Position numbers and translations under genes: made by a program. The notes below the pieces were generated by a model that made no database searches, was not told the origin of the DNA, and saw only the letters and a program-made list of their open reading frames with translations. 64,000 bases of DNA from Gracilibacillus caseinilyticus. GTDB lineage: Bacteria; Bacillota; Bacilli; Bacillales; Amphibacillaceae. Each line of letters opens with the position of its first letter. Positions within the stretch are counted from its first letter, which is position 1. Location of the stretch: assembly GCF_022919115.1 (NCBI RefSeq), contig NZ_CP095072.1:3658001-3722000 (forward strand), given 5' to 3'. Below, piece after piece: positions 56,072-64,000 of the stretch.

Positions 56072-57885
56072 ATGCGAAAATCAATCCCTTCTGATACTGT
56101 ACGTGCTGCATCAGTGATGGCATGCAGGCTGCTTTTTTCTTGTACCTGTTCCTCTGTCAGGCTTTTTTGGCTCACAGAGGATAGATGATAATCTAAGTCC
56201 GCTAACTTCTGTTTCAGAGCAGGCTTCATTCCTTCTAGCAATGGCTTAACCGTATCCTTATCATTATATACCGTCAGATTAATTACCCTTTTTTGAATTG
56301 ACAAGGTTATTAATGTTTCGCCTAACGTCTGTAAATCAAGGTGAAATAAGATCCGACAATAATCAGGATCAATTTCGTCACTATTTTTCTTCTTTTTCCC
56401 TTCAAATTGCATACGGATATCTTCTGCTAAACCAAATCGTTCTCCTGGAATCTGAAAACTTTGCTGAAGTATGGAAGGGTCCTGTTGTACCATATTGAGC
56501 TGCATACCCGTCAATGTCTGTATAAATCGTTGAATTCGCTCTCCTCCACCAGTTAGATCAACTTGATGACTGGCAAGCAGCAGATTCTGTTTGATAGACA
56601 AATCACTATCCTTTGGTTGTTGGTTGTGAGAGCTTGTTAATTCCTGTGACTGGATTGCTTCATCTTGAATTCCGCTAGTTAAAATAAAATGTTTCAACAG
56701 ATGAACAAAATGCTCTTTAACCGATAACGCCGATTGATCTGCATTAGCAAGCTGTAAAAGGAGAGCACGTGCAATGTTCTGCTCCGGCTGCGTCAACTGC
56801 TGTGCATATGCCTGTTGATATACCTCCGTCACCTGTTGCTTTAACGAAGTTGATGGCATAGGACCCTGTAACCAGCTTTGAACAACTTGTTGTGCTTGAT
56901 TTGGTACAGTCTGGATCATTTTCTGCAAGACAGGCTGTTGCTCGACGATTTTTTTGACATTACCGGATGAATCTTGAACAGTACTATTTTGCGATAAACG
57001 TTGCAGAAACGCCTCGATCAGCTGGTGTTCATTTGGTTTTATCATCACCTGCTCATTCATCAATCTTTGCAATCCGCTCACAAATGATTCCAATACTGCT
57101 ACAGGCGGTGTTTTTCCATTTGCCATCTGAGAAAGAAGCCCGTAGAAATTAGTTGATGTGGACGGTTGTGCTTGGCCAGGAGTCGTCCTAGCAATTTTAC
57201 TTAAAAGCTGATGAATGGTAGATTCATTGCTTGTTAATAATTGCGATAGCGAACGGGTTCCTGCTTCCAAAGTAAAGGAACGTAGCTGTTGCTGTAAATC
57301 TTGTACTACCTTGTGATCACCTTTCGTCGTCAGAACTTGAAGCAGGGGTCTGATTTGTTCCCCTAACGATGTTGTTCGAAATGCCTGCACGCTGGAAAAT
57401 ACCTGTTCTGTCAAAGGTAAATTTTGTTGCATGATCGAAAGCAGCACGTTGCGATTGGCTTGATTCACTCCAAATTGATCCATTAATTGGACAAGTGATT
57501 GTGTATGTTTCGCTGTAAACGGAATTTGTTGCTGGATCAGTTCAGCAAGCAGGGCTTTTAGCCCCTTCTGATTTGACACACCTAACTGTTGCAGCAGTTG
57601 TTCACTAACGATATTATTTTGTTGTGGTGGTGTTTCAGCTATTTTCTTCAGTTGAATCATCTGCCCCACAGCTGTTACTTGAAATAGGTAACTGTGTTTC
57701 GAAGATAGTGAAGTCTCTAATTGTGCAATTATTTGTGCTCCACCTAACTGGATAGCTGCCCTTTGGCCGGGATATAAATCAAGTACTTTACCATTCAGAA
57801 TTTGACCTGGTCTTAATGGGTTCTGTGTTACACTCGTCCTGTTTGCTACCATATTTTCCATTAGCCCAGCCGAAATATTCACCAT
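56068..57885 (-). CDS. ylqG: Large Gln-rich protein YlqG, FliK-like C-terminus
   Basis: A 605-residue protein at the ylqG position. It has no signal peptide or membrane helix. Most of it is Gln/Leu/Ser-rich with predicted helices. The C-terminal part (about 500-570, FHLDLQTLGETLITLSIQKR onward) resembles the FliK hook-length domain. With YlqH downstream it forms a FliK-like/FlhB-like pair, similar to the length-switch pair in the flagellar operon. The role is unknown. It is longer than B. subtilis YlqG (about 520). Confidence 0.8.
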   Translation of the reverse strand: MVNISAGLMENMVANRTSVTQNPLRPGQILNGKVLDLYPGQRAAIQLGGAQIIAQLETSLSSKHSYLFQVTAVGQMIQLKKIAETPPQQNNIVSEQLLQQLGVSNQKGLKALLAELIQQQIPFTAKHTQSLVQLMDQFGVNQANRNVLLSIMQQNLPLTEQVFSSVQAFRTTSLGEQIRPLLQVLTTKGDHKVVQDLQQQLRSFTLEAGTRSLSQLLTSNESTIHQLLSKIARTTPGQAQPSTSTNFYGLLSQMANGKTPPVAVLESFVSGLQRLMNEQVMIKPNEHQLIEAFLQRLSQNSTVQDSSGNVKKIVEQQPVLQKMIQTVPNQAQQVVQSWLQGPMPSTSLKQQVTEVYQQAYAQQLTQPEQNIARALLLQLANADQSALSVKEHFVHLLKHFILTSGIQDEAIQSQELTSSHNQQPKDSDLSIKQNLLLASHQVDLTGGGERIQRFIQTLTGMQLNMVQQDPSILQQSFQIPGERFGLAEDIRMQFEGKKKKNSDEIDPDYCRILFHLDLQTLGETLITLSIQKRVINLTVYNDKDTVKPLLEGMKPALKQKLADLDYHLSSVSQKSLTEEQVQEKSSLHAITDAARTVSEGIDFRI

Positions 57886-57900
57886 CTTCCAAACCTCCTG

Positions 57901-58659
57901 TTATCTTGATTTTAAGAAACTTCTGCGATGAATGGGGGTCATACCAAATTGATTCAACGCATGCAGATGGTCTTTCGTGCCATAACCGCTATTTCGGTTA
58001 AATGCATATGCCGGAAACGTCTTATGTATTTCTTCCATCAACTGATCTCGAGTAACCTTAGCAATGATACTGGCAGCTGCAATCGAAATACTTTTCTGAT
58101 CCCCTTTAATAATAGCTTCTTGAGGAATAGATAGCTTCTCCAGCTTCACTGCATCAATTAGAGCATAATCTACTTGTTCTAATTTCTCAATCGCATGATA
58201 CATCGCTTTTTTGGATGCCTGCAGTATATTAATGCGGTCAATTTCATCCGCTTCCACAATTCCAATCTTGTAATCAACCGCATGTTTTGTAATATATTGA
58301 TAAAATAATTCTCTTTGTTTTTTCGACAGCTTTTTTGAATCATTAATGCCGAGTAATTGAAAATCTTCCGGTAATACAACAGCTGCAGCAACAACTGGAC
58401 CAGCCAACGGACCACGTCCGACTTCGTCCACCCCTGCGATGAAACGATATTGATTATGCCATAACGATTGTTCAAACTGACTCATCTTAACAAATTGATC
58501 CTGCTTCTGTTGCCTTTTCGCTTGTTTATTCTCGTACTGCTTCAAAAGTGTCCGAACTCCTTTACGTTCATCTTGATAGAATGATTGCAACACTTCTTCA
58601 GAAGGCGTCTCGCTCATTAAATATTCTTTAACCTGTCGAATCGTCCATTTTTCATTCAT
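57901..58659 (-). CDS. rnhB: Ribonuclease HII
   Basis: Removes ribonucleotides from DNA and RNA from hybrids. The catalytic D78-E79 are in AGVDEVGRGPLAGPVVAAAV, with LGINDSKKLSKKQRE and the second Asp in YALIDAV. The SIIAKVTRDQLM motif is present. I start at MNEKWTIRQVK (58659), with GAGGTA upstream, giving 252 residues (B. subtilis 255). Upstream codons to 58686 are unlikely to be used. Confidence 0.95.
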   Translation of the reverse strand: MNEKWTIRQVKEYLMSETPSEEVLQSFYQDERKGVRTLLKQYENKQAKRQQKQDQFVKMSQFEQSLWHNQYRFIAGVDEVGRGPLAGPVVAAAVVLPEDFQLLGINDSKKLSKKQRELFYQYITKHAVDYKIGIVEADEIDRINILQASKKAMYHAIEKLEQVDYALIDAVKLEKLSIPQEAIIKGDQKSISIAAASIIAKVTRDQLMEEIHKTFPAYAFNRNSGYGTKDHLHALNQFGMTPIHRRSFLKSR

Positions 58660-58700
58660 TTCAAAAATTACCTCATTTCTTACCATATCGGTTGTTTCTC

Positions 58701-58741
58701 AAAAAAGTAAAGGAGCTGGCCTCAAAAGTCAGCTCCTTTAC
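58701..58741 (-). terminator. Terminator of rbgA
   Basis: On the minus strand GTAAAGGAGCTG pairs with CAGCTCCTTTAC (12 bp) around an 11-base loop, followed by TTTTTT. It begins 14 bases after rbgA. rnhB starts only 42 bases further and shows no obvious promoter, so some read-through is likely. Confidence 0.88.
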
Positions 58742-58755
58742 TACAATTATTATTC

Positions 58756-59604
58756 TTACAGTTCTGGCTGTTCCAACGTGATAGGACCAAGCCTTGCTGA
58801 ACGGAGATCCTGCAAAATGATATCTGCCGTCTTCTCGAAATTGACCCTGCCGCCAGATTCTAAACAACCACGCTGTCTGCCGATATGTTCAAATATTTCT
58901 CCCATGTCGTCCTGGTCCTGTTCAAGGCGGAATCTTTCTTCTAGTACTGCTGGATAATATTGTTTTAAATAGTCGATCACAAATGCTGCAACATCTTCAA
59001 TTGGTAACAGTTGATCTTTAATCGTACCTACTGCAGCCAGGCGATAGCCGATAATCTCTTCTTCAAATTTCGGCCAAAGTATACCAGGCGTATCAAGCAG
59101 TTCAAATTCTTTCTTCACTTTGATCCATTGTTGACTTTTGGTCACACCTGGCTTGTCCCCTGTTTTCGCAATTTTCTTATTGACTAACCGGTTTATCAAG
59201 GTTGATTTCCCGACATTTGGAATACCGACTATCATCGCTCTTGACGGTCTTGGCCGGACACCTTTCTTCCGTAACCGTTCCATCTTGTCACTAGCCATAT
59301 CATTCGCTGTTTGTACGACATGCTGAATATCTTTACGTTCATTGACATCTACAGCAATTGCGACATGATCCAGTGCCTTAAAGTAATCGATCCATTTAGC
59401 TGTAATGGCTGGATCTGCCAAGTCTTTTTTCATTAACACTATCATTTTTTGTTTTTGATTCAAAACTTCATGTAAAAGTGGATTTTGAGACGAGAGAGGG
59501 GCTCTTGCATCTACCAGTTCAATTACAAAGTCAACTAATTTCAGCTTCTCCTGTACCTCTCTTTTTGCTTTTGCCATATGTCCCGGAAACCATTGTATTG
59601 TCAT
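58756..59604 (-). CDS. rbgA: Ribosome biogenesis GTPase RbgA (YlqF)
   Basis: Circularly permuted GTPase needed for late 50S assembly. The G4-like motif LMKKDLAD comes first, then G1 GIPNVGKSTLINRLV near 126, then G3 DTPG in LLDTPGILWP. It begins MTIQWFPGHMAKAKREVQEK, the family hallmark. 282 residues, equal to B. subtilis RbgA. Follows the signal peptidase gene by 24 bases. Confidence 0.97.
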   Translation of the reverse strand: MTIQWFPGHMAKAKREVQEKLKLVDFVIELVDARAPLSSQNPLLHEVLNQKQKMIVLMKKDLADPAITAKWIDYFKALDHVAIAVDVNERKDIQHVVQTANDMASDKMERLRKKGVRPRPSRAMIVGIPNVGKSTLINRLVNKKIAKTGDKPGVTKSQQWIKVKKEFELLDTPGILWPKFEEEIIGYRLAAVGTIKDQLLPIEDVAAFVIDYLKQYYPAVLEERFRLEQDQDDMGEIFEHIGRQRGCLESGGRVNFEKTADIILQDLRSARLGPITLEQPEL

Positions 59605-59628
59605 GTTTGCATACCTCTTTCTTTAACA

Positions 59629-60180
59629 CTAGTTGACCTTACTAAATTCATTTAACGGCCAGTATGTCCAACTCGCAATGCCAACTATATCATCAATCGG
59701 AATGACGCCTAAATGTCTGCTGTCGGTAGAATTGGGACGATTATCTCCTAATACAAACACATGTCCCTCTGGTACTGTTTCAATATTTCCCGGAATATCT
59801 TCTAAGGAGAAATTGGTCGTGTACTTCGATTCATCCTTAGCGATTTGTTCATCGATAAACGGTTCTTCAACAGCATTTCCATTTACGTATAATTGATCAT
59901 CTTTATAAGTAATCTTATCACCTGGCAAACCGATCACTCTTTTTATGTAATCCCTTTTTGCGGTGGCATGAAAAACAACGACATCAAAACGGTCTGGTTC
60001 GCCAATTAATAAACTGAATTTATTGACAATCAAACGATCATTATTCTCTAGTGTTGGAAGCATGGACGGACCATCTACGACGATCGGCACCGCAATAAAT
60101 ATACGGATGAAGATAACGATCAAGACAGTAATAATTATTGTTTTTAGCCAATCCACCCAGTCCTTCTTTTTTTCTTTCAT
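59629..60180 (-). CDS. sipX: Type I signal peptidase
   Basis: Cleaves signal peptides of secreted proteins. There is a single N-terminal membrane helix (about 13-31), the catalytic Ser S39 in VDGPSMLPTL, and the Lys K80 in RDYIKRVIGLPGD. The family segment GHVFVLGDNRPNSTDSRHLG follows. 183 residues, the size of Bacillus SipS. It lies between rplS and rbgA, as in several Bacillaceae but not B. subtilis; the exact paralogue name is uncertain. Confidence 0.95.
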   Translation of the reverse strand: MKEKKKDWVDWLKTIIITVLIVIFIRIFIAVPIVVDGPSMLPTLENNDRLIVNKFSLLIGEPDRFDVVVFHATAKRDYIKRVIGLPGDKITYKDDQLYVNGNAVEEPFIDEQIAKDESKYTTNFSLEDIPGNIETVPEGHVFVLGDNRPNSTDSRHLGVIPIDDIVGIASWTYWPLNEFSKVN

Positions 60181-60236
60181 GTAAAAGATCCCTTCCCTAC
60201 AACATCACGAGTCCTTCATCTATTATTATATAGAAG

Positions 60237-60270
60237 AAAAAGGAGCCTGACAACGCAAGCTCCTTTTTTT
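60237..60270 (-). terminator. Terminator of rplS
   Basis: On the minus strand AAAAAAAGGAGCTT and GGCTCCTTTTT form a stem of about 10 bp with a 12-base loop and a U-rich 3' arm. It begins 15 bases after rplS and separates it from the signal peptidase gene. Confidence 0.85.
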
Positions 60271-60285
60271 ACATTATTACATTCA

Positions 60286-60630
60286 TTAGCGAATTTCTTT
60301 AATACGAGCTGCTTTACCACGTAGGTTACGTAAGTAATATAGCTTCGCACGACGAACTTTACCACGACGAGTTACTTCGATCTTATCAACTCGTGGTGAA
60401 TGCACAGGGAATGTACGTTCAACCCCTACACCGTAAGAAATTTTACGAACTGTAAATGTTTCACTGATTCCACCGTTTTGGCGTTTAATAACAACACCTT
60501 CGAATACCTGAATACGTTCACGGTTACCCTCGACAACCTTCACGTGTACCTTTACTGTATCACCAGCACGGAACTCAGGTAAATCAGTACGCAATTGATC
60601 CTTTGTAATTTCTTCGATTAATTTCTGCAT
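60286..60630 (-). CDS. rplS: 50S ribosomal protein L19
   Basis: Large-subunit protein at the subunit interface. The start is the ATG of [12 protein letters not shown] (60630), with GGAGTG seven bases upstream, giving 114 residues (B. subtilis 115). [20 protein letters not shown] and [20 protein letters not shown] are conserved. Upstream codons to 60654 belong to the leader. Follows trmD after 119 bases containing a leader-like sequence. Confidence 0.98.
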   Translation of the reverse strand: MQKLIEEITKDQLRTDLPEFRAGDTVKVHVKVVEGNRERIQVFEGVVIKRQNGGISETFTVRKISYGVGVERTFPVHSPRVDKIEVTRRGKVRRAKLYYLRNLRGKAARIKEIR

Positions 60631-60634
60631 TCTG

Positions 60635-60705
60635 TTACACTCCTTCCAAACCAATGCTCATATCGTTATACGCAGCGGAACATCGTTTATTAACCTTAAG
60701 CGCGT
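60635..60705 (-). promoter_or_regulatory. Probable L19 leader upstream of rplS
   Basis: The minus strand contains TTCCGCTGCGTATAACG, then GATATGAGCATTGG, then the ribosome binding site GGAAGGAGTG. This order resembles the Firmicutes L19 leader, a short autoregulatory structure in which L19 would control its own synthesis. The identification is by recall of the motif, not by covariance search. Confidence 0.5.
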
Positions 60706-60749
60706 TCACTTAAGCACAACTATCAATATAGCATACCATCACTAGGATT

Positions 60750-61493
60750 TCAACTATTTTCTTCATGGGATTGCCATTCTTTTATCCATTGCTGTTCTTC
60801 TTCTGTTAAATCCATTTCCTCCAATAAATCTCGTCTACGTAAAAATGTCCGTTTTAACGCTTCTTTTCTACGCCATTGATCAATATGGGCATGGTTACCA
60901 GACAATAAAACGTCCGGTACAGTTAAGCCCCGAAAATCAGCAGGTCGTGTATAATGAGGATGTTCTAACAATCCTGTCGAAAACGAATCCTGTACTGCCG
61001 AGTCATCATTCCCCAATACATTCGGTAATAGGCGAACTACACTATCAATAACAACCATCGCTCCAAGTTCTCCACCTGTTAGCACATAGTCGCCGATCGA
61101 AATTTCATCGGTCACTAGCTCTGTTCGTATGCGTTCATCATACCCTTCATAGTGTCCGCAAATAAAGATCAAATGGTCTTCCTTAGCTAATTCTTCTGCT
61201 TTCTTTTGGGTATAGGGCTGGCCTTGAGGACACATCAATATAACGCGCGGTGCAGACGCAGTATCCTGTTGTACAGCTTCTACCGCATCAAAAATTGGCT
61301 GAGGTTTCAGTACCATTCCGGCACCGCCTCCATAGGGATAGTCGTCTACTTTGTTATGTTTATTGTCCGTATAATCCCGAAAGTTAACAAAATTGTATTG
61401 AAAAGCACCTGCTTCATGTGCTTTATGCAATATGGATGATTGAAACACTCCTTGAAACATCTCCGGAAATAAGGATAATACATCGATTTTCAT
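60750..61493 (-). CDS. trmD: tRNA (guanine37-N1)-methyltransferase TrmD
   Basis: Methylates G37 next to the anticodon, preventing frameshifts. SPOUT-fold knot motifs are visible: [18 protein letters not shown] and [18 protein letters not shown]. The substrate-side [18 protein letters not shown] is near 54-71. 247 residues, matching the family. The ATG overlaps the rimM stop codon by one base, consistent with the rimM-trmD pairing in Firmicutes. Confidence 0.97.
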   Translation of the reverse strand: MKIDVLSLFPEMFQGVFQSSILHKAHEAGAFQYNFVNFRDYTDNKHNKVDDYPYGGGAGMVLKPQPIFDAVEAVQQDTASAPRVILMCPQGQPYTQKKAEELAKEDHLIFICGHYEGYDERIRTELVTDEISIGDYVLTGGELGAMVVIDSVVRLLPNVLGNDDSAVQDSFSTGLLEHPHYTRPADFRGLTVPDVLLSGNHAHIDQWRRKEALKRTFLRRRDLLEEMDLTEEEQQWIKEWQSHEENS

Positions 61494-62002
61494 CAGTCTA
61501 ATAACCCTTCCATTGGTTCTATTATAATTCGTTGTGTATCGATATCTACTTCTTTCACGATATCCTCAATATAAGGAATTAAGTATTCTTTCCCTTTTTG
61601 TTTCACTACCCAGACATCATTTGCACCTGGTGATAAGATTTCACTAACTTTTCCTAGTATATTTCCACTGCTGGTTTGTACCTCACAGCCAATTATTTCA
61701 TGGTAATAATATTCGTTCTCTTCGAGCTCTGTCAGCTGATCAGCTCGGATGAGAAGGATCGTATCCTTGAATTGTTCCACGTCATTAATATTCTCATAGC
61801 CTTGAAAATGTAATAAATCGAAATTTTTATGAACACGATGACCATCAATCGTTACAGGTGTCAGTGTATCGGTTGTTTTTGTTTTTACGTATAAGGTTGT
61901 CCCTGTCTCAAATCGATTCTCAAAATCCGTGATTCGAATGACACGAACTTCTCCTTTAATGCCATGCGTATTTACTATTTTGCCTACTTTCAAATGATCC
62001 AT
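61493..62002 (-). CDS. rimM: 16S rRNA processing protein RimM
   Basis: Assists 30S head assembly by binding S19. The N-terminal domain has [20 protein letters not shown]; the PRC barrel has [11 protein letters not shown] and [21 protein letters not shown] use the ATG at 62002 (MDHLKVGKI), giving 169 residues, similar to B. subtilis RimM (174). A GTG at 62017 continues the frame but lacks a ribosome binding site. Confidence 0.96.
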   Translation of the reverse strand: MDHLKVGKIVNTHGIKGEVRVIRITDFENRFETGTTLYVKTKTTDTLTPVTIDGHRVHKNFDLLHFQGYENINDVEQFKDTILLIRADQLTELEENEYYYHEIIGCEVQTSSGNILGKVSEILSPGANDVWVVKQKGKEYLIPYIEDIVKEVDIDTQRIIIEPMEGLLD

Positions 62003-62020
62003 GTTTCGTAAAACCACCTA

Positions 62021-62407
62021 TTATGTAATTTTTGTAATCATTCCATCTTGAATGACGATTGAGCGTTGACTCGTTATGTCATCCCATCTCATACCTTCTT
62101 CAATATCAATGATTGCATCCACTTCTCCTTCGTTCATTTCACTTCCAACCGGGAGAATTTCTAACTGCTCCAATTTGTATTTATACCATTTAATTTGATC
62201 TTTACGATTCGAGATTTCCTTTTTGAAACGTGTTGCTATATCAGCTTTTTTATTAGCGGAGCGCTGTTCCAATTTTTTCTGTTCAAATTTTAATTGCTCA
62301 CATTCCTGCTCTAACTTAAAAATCTTAAATTGATATTCTTCTCTTAAATTAGCTTTGCTTTGATCGGTTACAATTTTTTTGATGGCAACTTTTTTTATTA
62401 TTTTCAT
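62021..62407 (-). CDS. ylqD: YlqD-family protein
   Basis: A 128-residue protein of unknown function, conserved between khpA and rimM in Bacillaceae. The centre is a basic coiled coil (REEYQFKIFKLEQECEQLKF). The C-terminus is more ordered (GEVDAIIDIEEGMRWDDITS). Start MKIIKKVAIKK (62407), with GAGG 8 bases upstream, gives exactly the B. subtilis YlqD length. It is preceded by 900 bp of non-coding repeats and probably has its own promoter. Confidence 0.9.
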   Translation of the reverse strand: MKIIKKVAIKKIVTDQSKANLREEYQFKIFKLEQECEQLKFEQKKLEQRSANKKADIATRFKKEISNRKDQIKWYKYKLEQLEILPVGSEMNEGEVDAIIDIEEGMRWDDITSQRSIVIQDGMITKIT

Positions 62408-62476
62408 TATTTCATCCTCTTTCAATCCTATTCAAGAGTACGATCAGTTAATTAAAGAATAGCATGCACAGAAACG

Positions 62477-62562
62477 AAAGCGCAAGTCTCTGTTTACAGA
62501 ACAAAATTAATAAAGCATGAACAGCCAATACCTATCAGCACATGTAAACCAGCCTTGCGCTT
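62477..62562. repeat. Imperfect palindrome upstream of ylqD
   Basis: AAAGCGCAAGTCTCTGTTTACA at the left and TGTAAACCAGCCTTGCGCTT at the right are inverted, with GCGCAAG and TGTAAAC blocks matching perfectly across about 44 bases. It lies 70 bases upstream of ylqD, overlapping the place where a promoter (TTGCGC, 18 bases, TATTCT) would start. It could be a dispersed repeat or a long leader hairpin. Confidence 0.6.
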
Positions 62563-62652
62563 ATTTATAAAAATACTAATGTGTAAATTAAAAAAACGCG
62601 CATAAAACCGCCTCGTTCTAAAGTACTAAAAATATATAGCTACCTATAATAT

Positions 62653-63214
62653 GGATTATGTAAACTAGATTGTACTACAATGTGGTAATTTTGACATATT
62701 TATGTGCGTAGCAAAGCTCCGGAAATATACTCTGCGTTCTGCGGGGCACGGATTCAGCTAGGCTACTACATGCACTGCTTCTTTGCTGCCTTGTACCGAG
62801 GAAGCTACTTCGAAGCAATACTTGTAGACACAGGCACAGACAAAGTCGATCTTTAGCTCGCGCTGACGCATGCGGAGTCTCCGTACATTTCCTATGCTTA
62901 AGGAAGTGTTACATCGTATGTAACTGCTAAAAACAGTGGTTTTAGGCATATAGAATTCGAATAGCATCATGGCAATGATAATCAGCTCAATGTAATAGCT
63001 CTTGTTTACGTTGTAGAGTCTGTACCATAGCGCAGGCCAACCACGTAGACTACCGCGGGACGTGCAGGTGCTGAAGATCCACTTTGTGAAGCGATCATCT
63101 TCGCAAAGTGAGCTTCAGCCGTGCCCCGTAGGACGCGAAGTAGTTGGCCGGAGCGGTTATCCTAGCACACTATCTATTTCAAAATTACCACTAAGCTTGT
63201 AGTTTACATAATCC
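62653..63214. repeat. Outer inverted repeat around copy C
   Basis: GGATTATGTAAACTA at 62653-62667 and TAGTTTACATAATCC at 63200-63214 are perfect 15-bp complements that flank copy C with unequal gaps (14 and 8 bases). They could be the true element ends, with the TIR internal, or a palindromic target into which the element inserted. A related TTTACATAACCCG lies just outside the right end of copy B (55708-55720). Confidence 0.6.
62682..63191. repeat. Copy C (510 bp), longest GTGGTAATTTTGAAAT inverted-repeat element
   Basis: Ends are GTGGTAATTTTGACAT and ATTTCAAAATTACCAC, inverted with one mismatch. Subterminal CTCCGG...GGGGCACGG (left) and CCGTGCCCC...CCGGAG (right) are also inverted, so the arms pair for a longer distance. 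A strong internal hairpin lies at 63070-63119. A 70-codon minus-strand ORF inside is probably fortuitous. No transposase is encoded, so this is a non-autonomous element or structured DNA/RNA. 62563-62652 holds nothing recognisable. Confidence 0.85.
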
Positions 63215-63296
63215 GTATTCTAAAAACCCACACTTTCACTTTTGCAACTTAAGCTGAAATTTTTGTGATTCGGTTATATACATACTTTTGTTTATG

Positions 63297-63327
63297 AAAA
63301 AGAGGGGGGCTTTGGAAGCCTCCCTCT
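63297..63327 (-). terminator. Terminator of rpsP-khpA
   Basis: On the minus strand AAGAGGGAGGCTT pairs with AAGCCCCCCTCTT (13 positions, one mismatch) around a 2-4-base loop, followed by TTTC. It directly follows the khpA stop and separates it from the repeat-rich gap before ylqD. Confidence 0.85.
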
Positions 63328-63555
63328 TTACATGATATCTAAATAAATTCTTTTATTAGATTTCATCCCAGCTGCATAGACAACTGTTCGGATTGATTTG
63401 GCAATGCGACCATTTTTGCCGATCACTTTCCCGACATCATTCTCATGAACATGAAGATGATAAATATGTTTGTTATCCTCTTCTTTCTCCGTGACAACAA
63501 TTTCTTCTGGGTGATCTACTAATGGTTCTACAATTGTTTCAATCAATGATTTCAT
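63328..63555 (-). CDS. khpA: KH-domain RNA-binding protein KhpA (YlqC)
   Basis: Small RNA-binding protein that pairs with KhpB in Gram-positives and affects cell size and division through RNA. A single KH domain carries the GxxG loop in GKVIGKNGRIAKSIRTVV. 75 residues, close to B. subtilis YlqC (81). Starts 17 bases after rpsP and ends at a terminator. Confidence 0.95.
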   Translation of the reverse strand: MKSLIETIVEPLVDHPEEIVVTEKEEDNKHIYHLHVHENDVGKVIGKNGRIAKSIRTVVYAAGMKSNKRIYLDIM

Positions 63556-63572
63556 CGAATCACATCACTTTA

Positions 63573-63842
63573 TTATTGATTTTTTGATTCGTGGAATTTA
63601 GTCATAACGCCTTCTTTAGAGAACAAGTTGCGTACCGTATCACTCGGCTTCGCACCTTTAGTCATCCAATCAAGCGCTTTGTTTTCATCTAATGACACTT
63701 CAACCGGATTAGCTACCGGATTATATGTTCCAATTTGTTCGATGATACGTCCGTCACGTGGTGAACGAGAATCTGCCACTACGATACGGTAAAATGGATT
63801 TCTTTTAGAACCCATACGTTTTAAACGAATTTTTACTGCCAT
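63573..63842 (-). CDS. rpsP: 30S ribosomal protein S16
   Basis: Small-subunit assembly protein. [20 protein letters not shown] with [20 protein letters not shown] is diagnostic. 89 residues (90 in B. subtilis), complete, with GGAGGTG before the ATG. Lies 77 bases after ffh in the usual ffh-rpsP-khpA order. Confidence 0.98.
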   Translation of the reverse strand: MAVKIRLKRMGSKRNPFYRIVVADSRSPRDGRIIEQIGTYNPVANPVEVSLDENKALDWMTKGAKPSDTVRNLFSKEGVMTKFHESKNQ

Positions 63843-63919
63843 TTTGTTACACCTCCAAATAAATATCTCACAAGAAAGAATTGTATCAGATTTATTTTAG
63901 TCTGTAAAGTGTTTTTACC

Positions 63920-64000
63920 TTACATGAACGGAAAATTTAAACCTTTTTGTTTTTTACGCTTTTTGCCTTTCTTTCCTTGCTGCATGTTGGTCATTTGTTT
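63920..64000 (-). CDS. ffh: Signal recognition particle protein Ffh, C-terminal end (cut by window edge)
   Basis: The last 26 residues of an open frame that runs off the window: NMQQGKKGKKRKKQKGLNFP, then FM and stop. The Lys/Gly-rich tail with a terminal Phe-Pro-Phe motif is typical of Bacillaceae Ffh, and ffh is the normal neighbour upstream of rpsP. The GTPase and M domains lie outside the window. Confidence 0.8.
   Translation of the reverse strand, partial: KQMTNMQQGKKGKKRKKQKGLNFPFM

Noticed and set aside
62758..62970. A 70-codon minus-strand ORF within copy C
   Set aside because: No ribosome binding site, no recognisable domain, unusual composition, and it is not preserved in copies A or B. 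It is most likely fortuitous reading of repeat DNA.

Overview
The window is a chromosomal stretch of a low-GC Gram-positive bacterium of the Bacillaceae. The gene order matches the Bacillus subtilis block ffh-rpsP-...-sucCD-dprA-topA-codV-clpQY-codY-fla/che-rpsB-tsf-...-polC-nusA-infB almost gene for gene. Protein details such as PolC-type polymerase, CodY, FliY and CheC/CheD agree. The genus is an inference: divergence from B. subtilis and the AT-rich sequence suggest the halotolerant Oceanobacillus/Virgibacillus/Gracilibacillus side of the family. Every credible gene lies on the minus strand, so the biological order runs from high to low coordinates.

Right part (64000 to 45824): the ffh 3' end, rpsP, khpA, ylqD, rimM, trmD and rplS (translation and rRNA/tRNA maturation), signal peptidase, rbgA, rnhB, the secretion-switch-like pair ylqG/ylqH, sucC/sucD, dprA, topA, then xerC-hslV-hslU-codY. 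trmFO, which usually lies between topA and xerC, is not there; a terminator and a new promoter occupy the junction.

Middle (45473 to 16619): one very long fla/che operon. It holds the rod and basal body (flgB, flgC, fliE, fliF), switch (fliG, fliM, fliY), export apparatus (fliH-J, fliO-R, flhB, flhA), hook (fliK, flgD, flgE), motor accessory genes (ylxF, swrD, fliL), placement genes (flhF, flhG), chemotaxis genes (cheY, B, A, W, C, D) and sigD. It ends with a FapA/DUF342-like gene, a small unknown gene and a swrB-like gene. A vegetative-type promoter precedes flgB, and the codY terminator separates the operon from upstream transcription.

Left part (16464 to 1): rpsB-tsf (with a terminator-like hairpin between them), pyrH-frr, uppS-cdsA-dxr-rseP, proS, polC, and rimP-nusA-rnpM-ylxQ-infB (infB is cut by the window edge).

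The main structure not explained by genes is a family of intergenic elements ending in inverted repeats of the form GTGGTAATTTTGAAAT. There are three copies: about 115 bp at 28508, inside the fla/che operon between flhB and flhA; 383 bp at 55307; and 510 bp at 62682. The shortest looks like an internal deletion of the longest. These are the best candidates for something undescribed. Other points are a palindromic repeat upstream of ylqD, a structured segment between rseP and proS, an SD-less swrD start next to a strong hairpin, and a long topA leader. No CRISPR array, rRNA, tRNA, prophage or transposase gene was seen.
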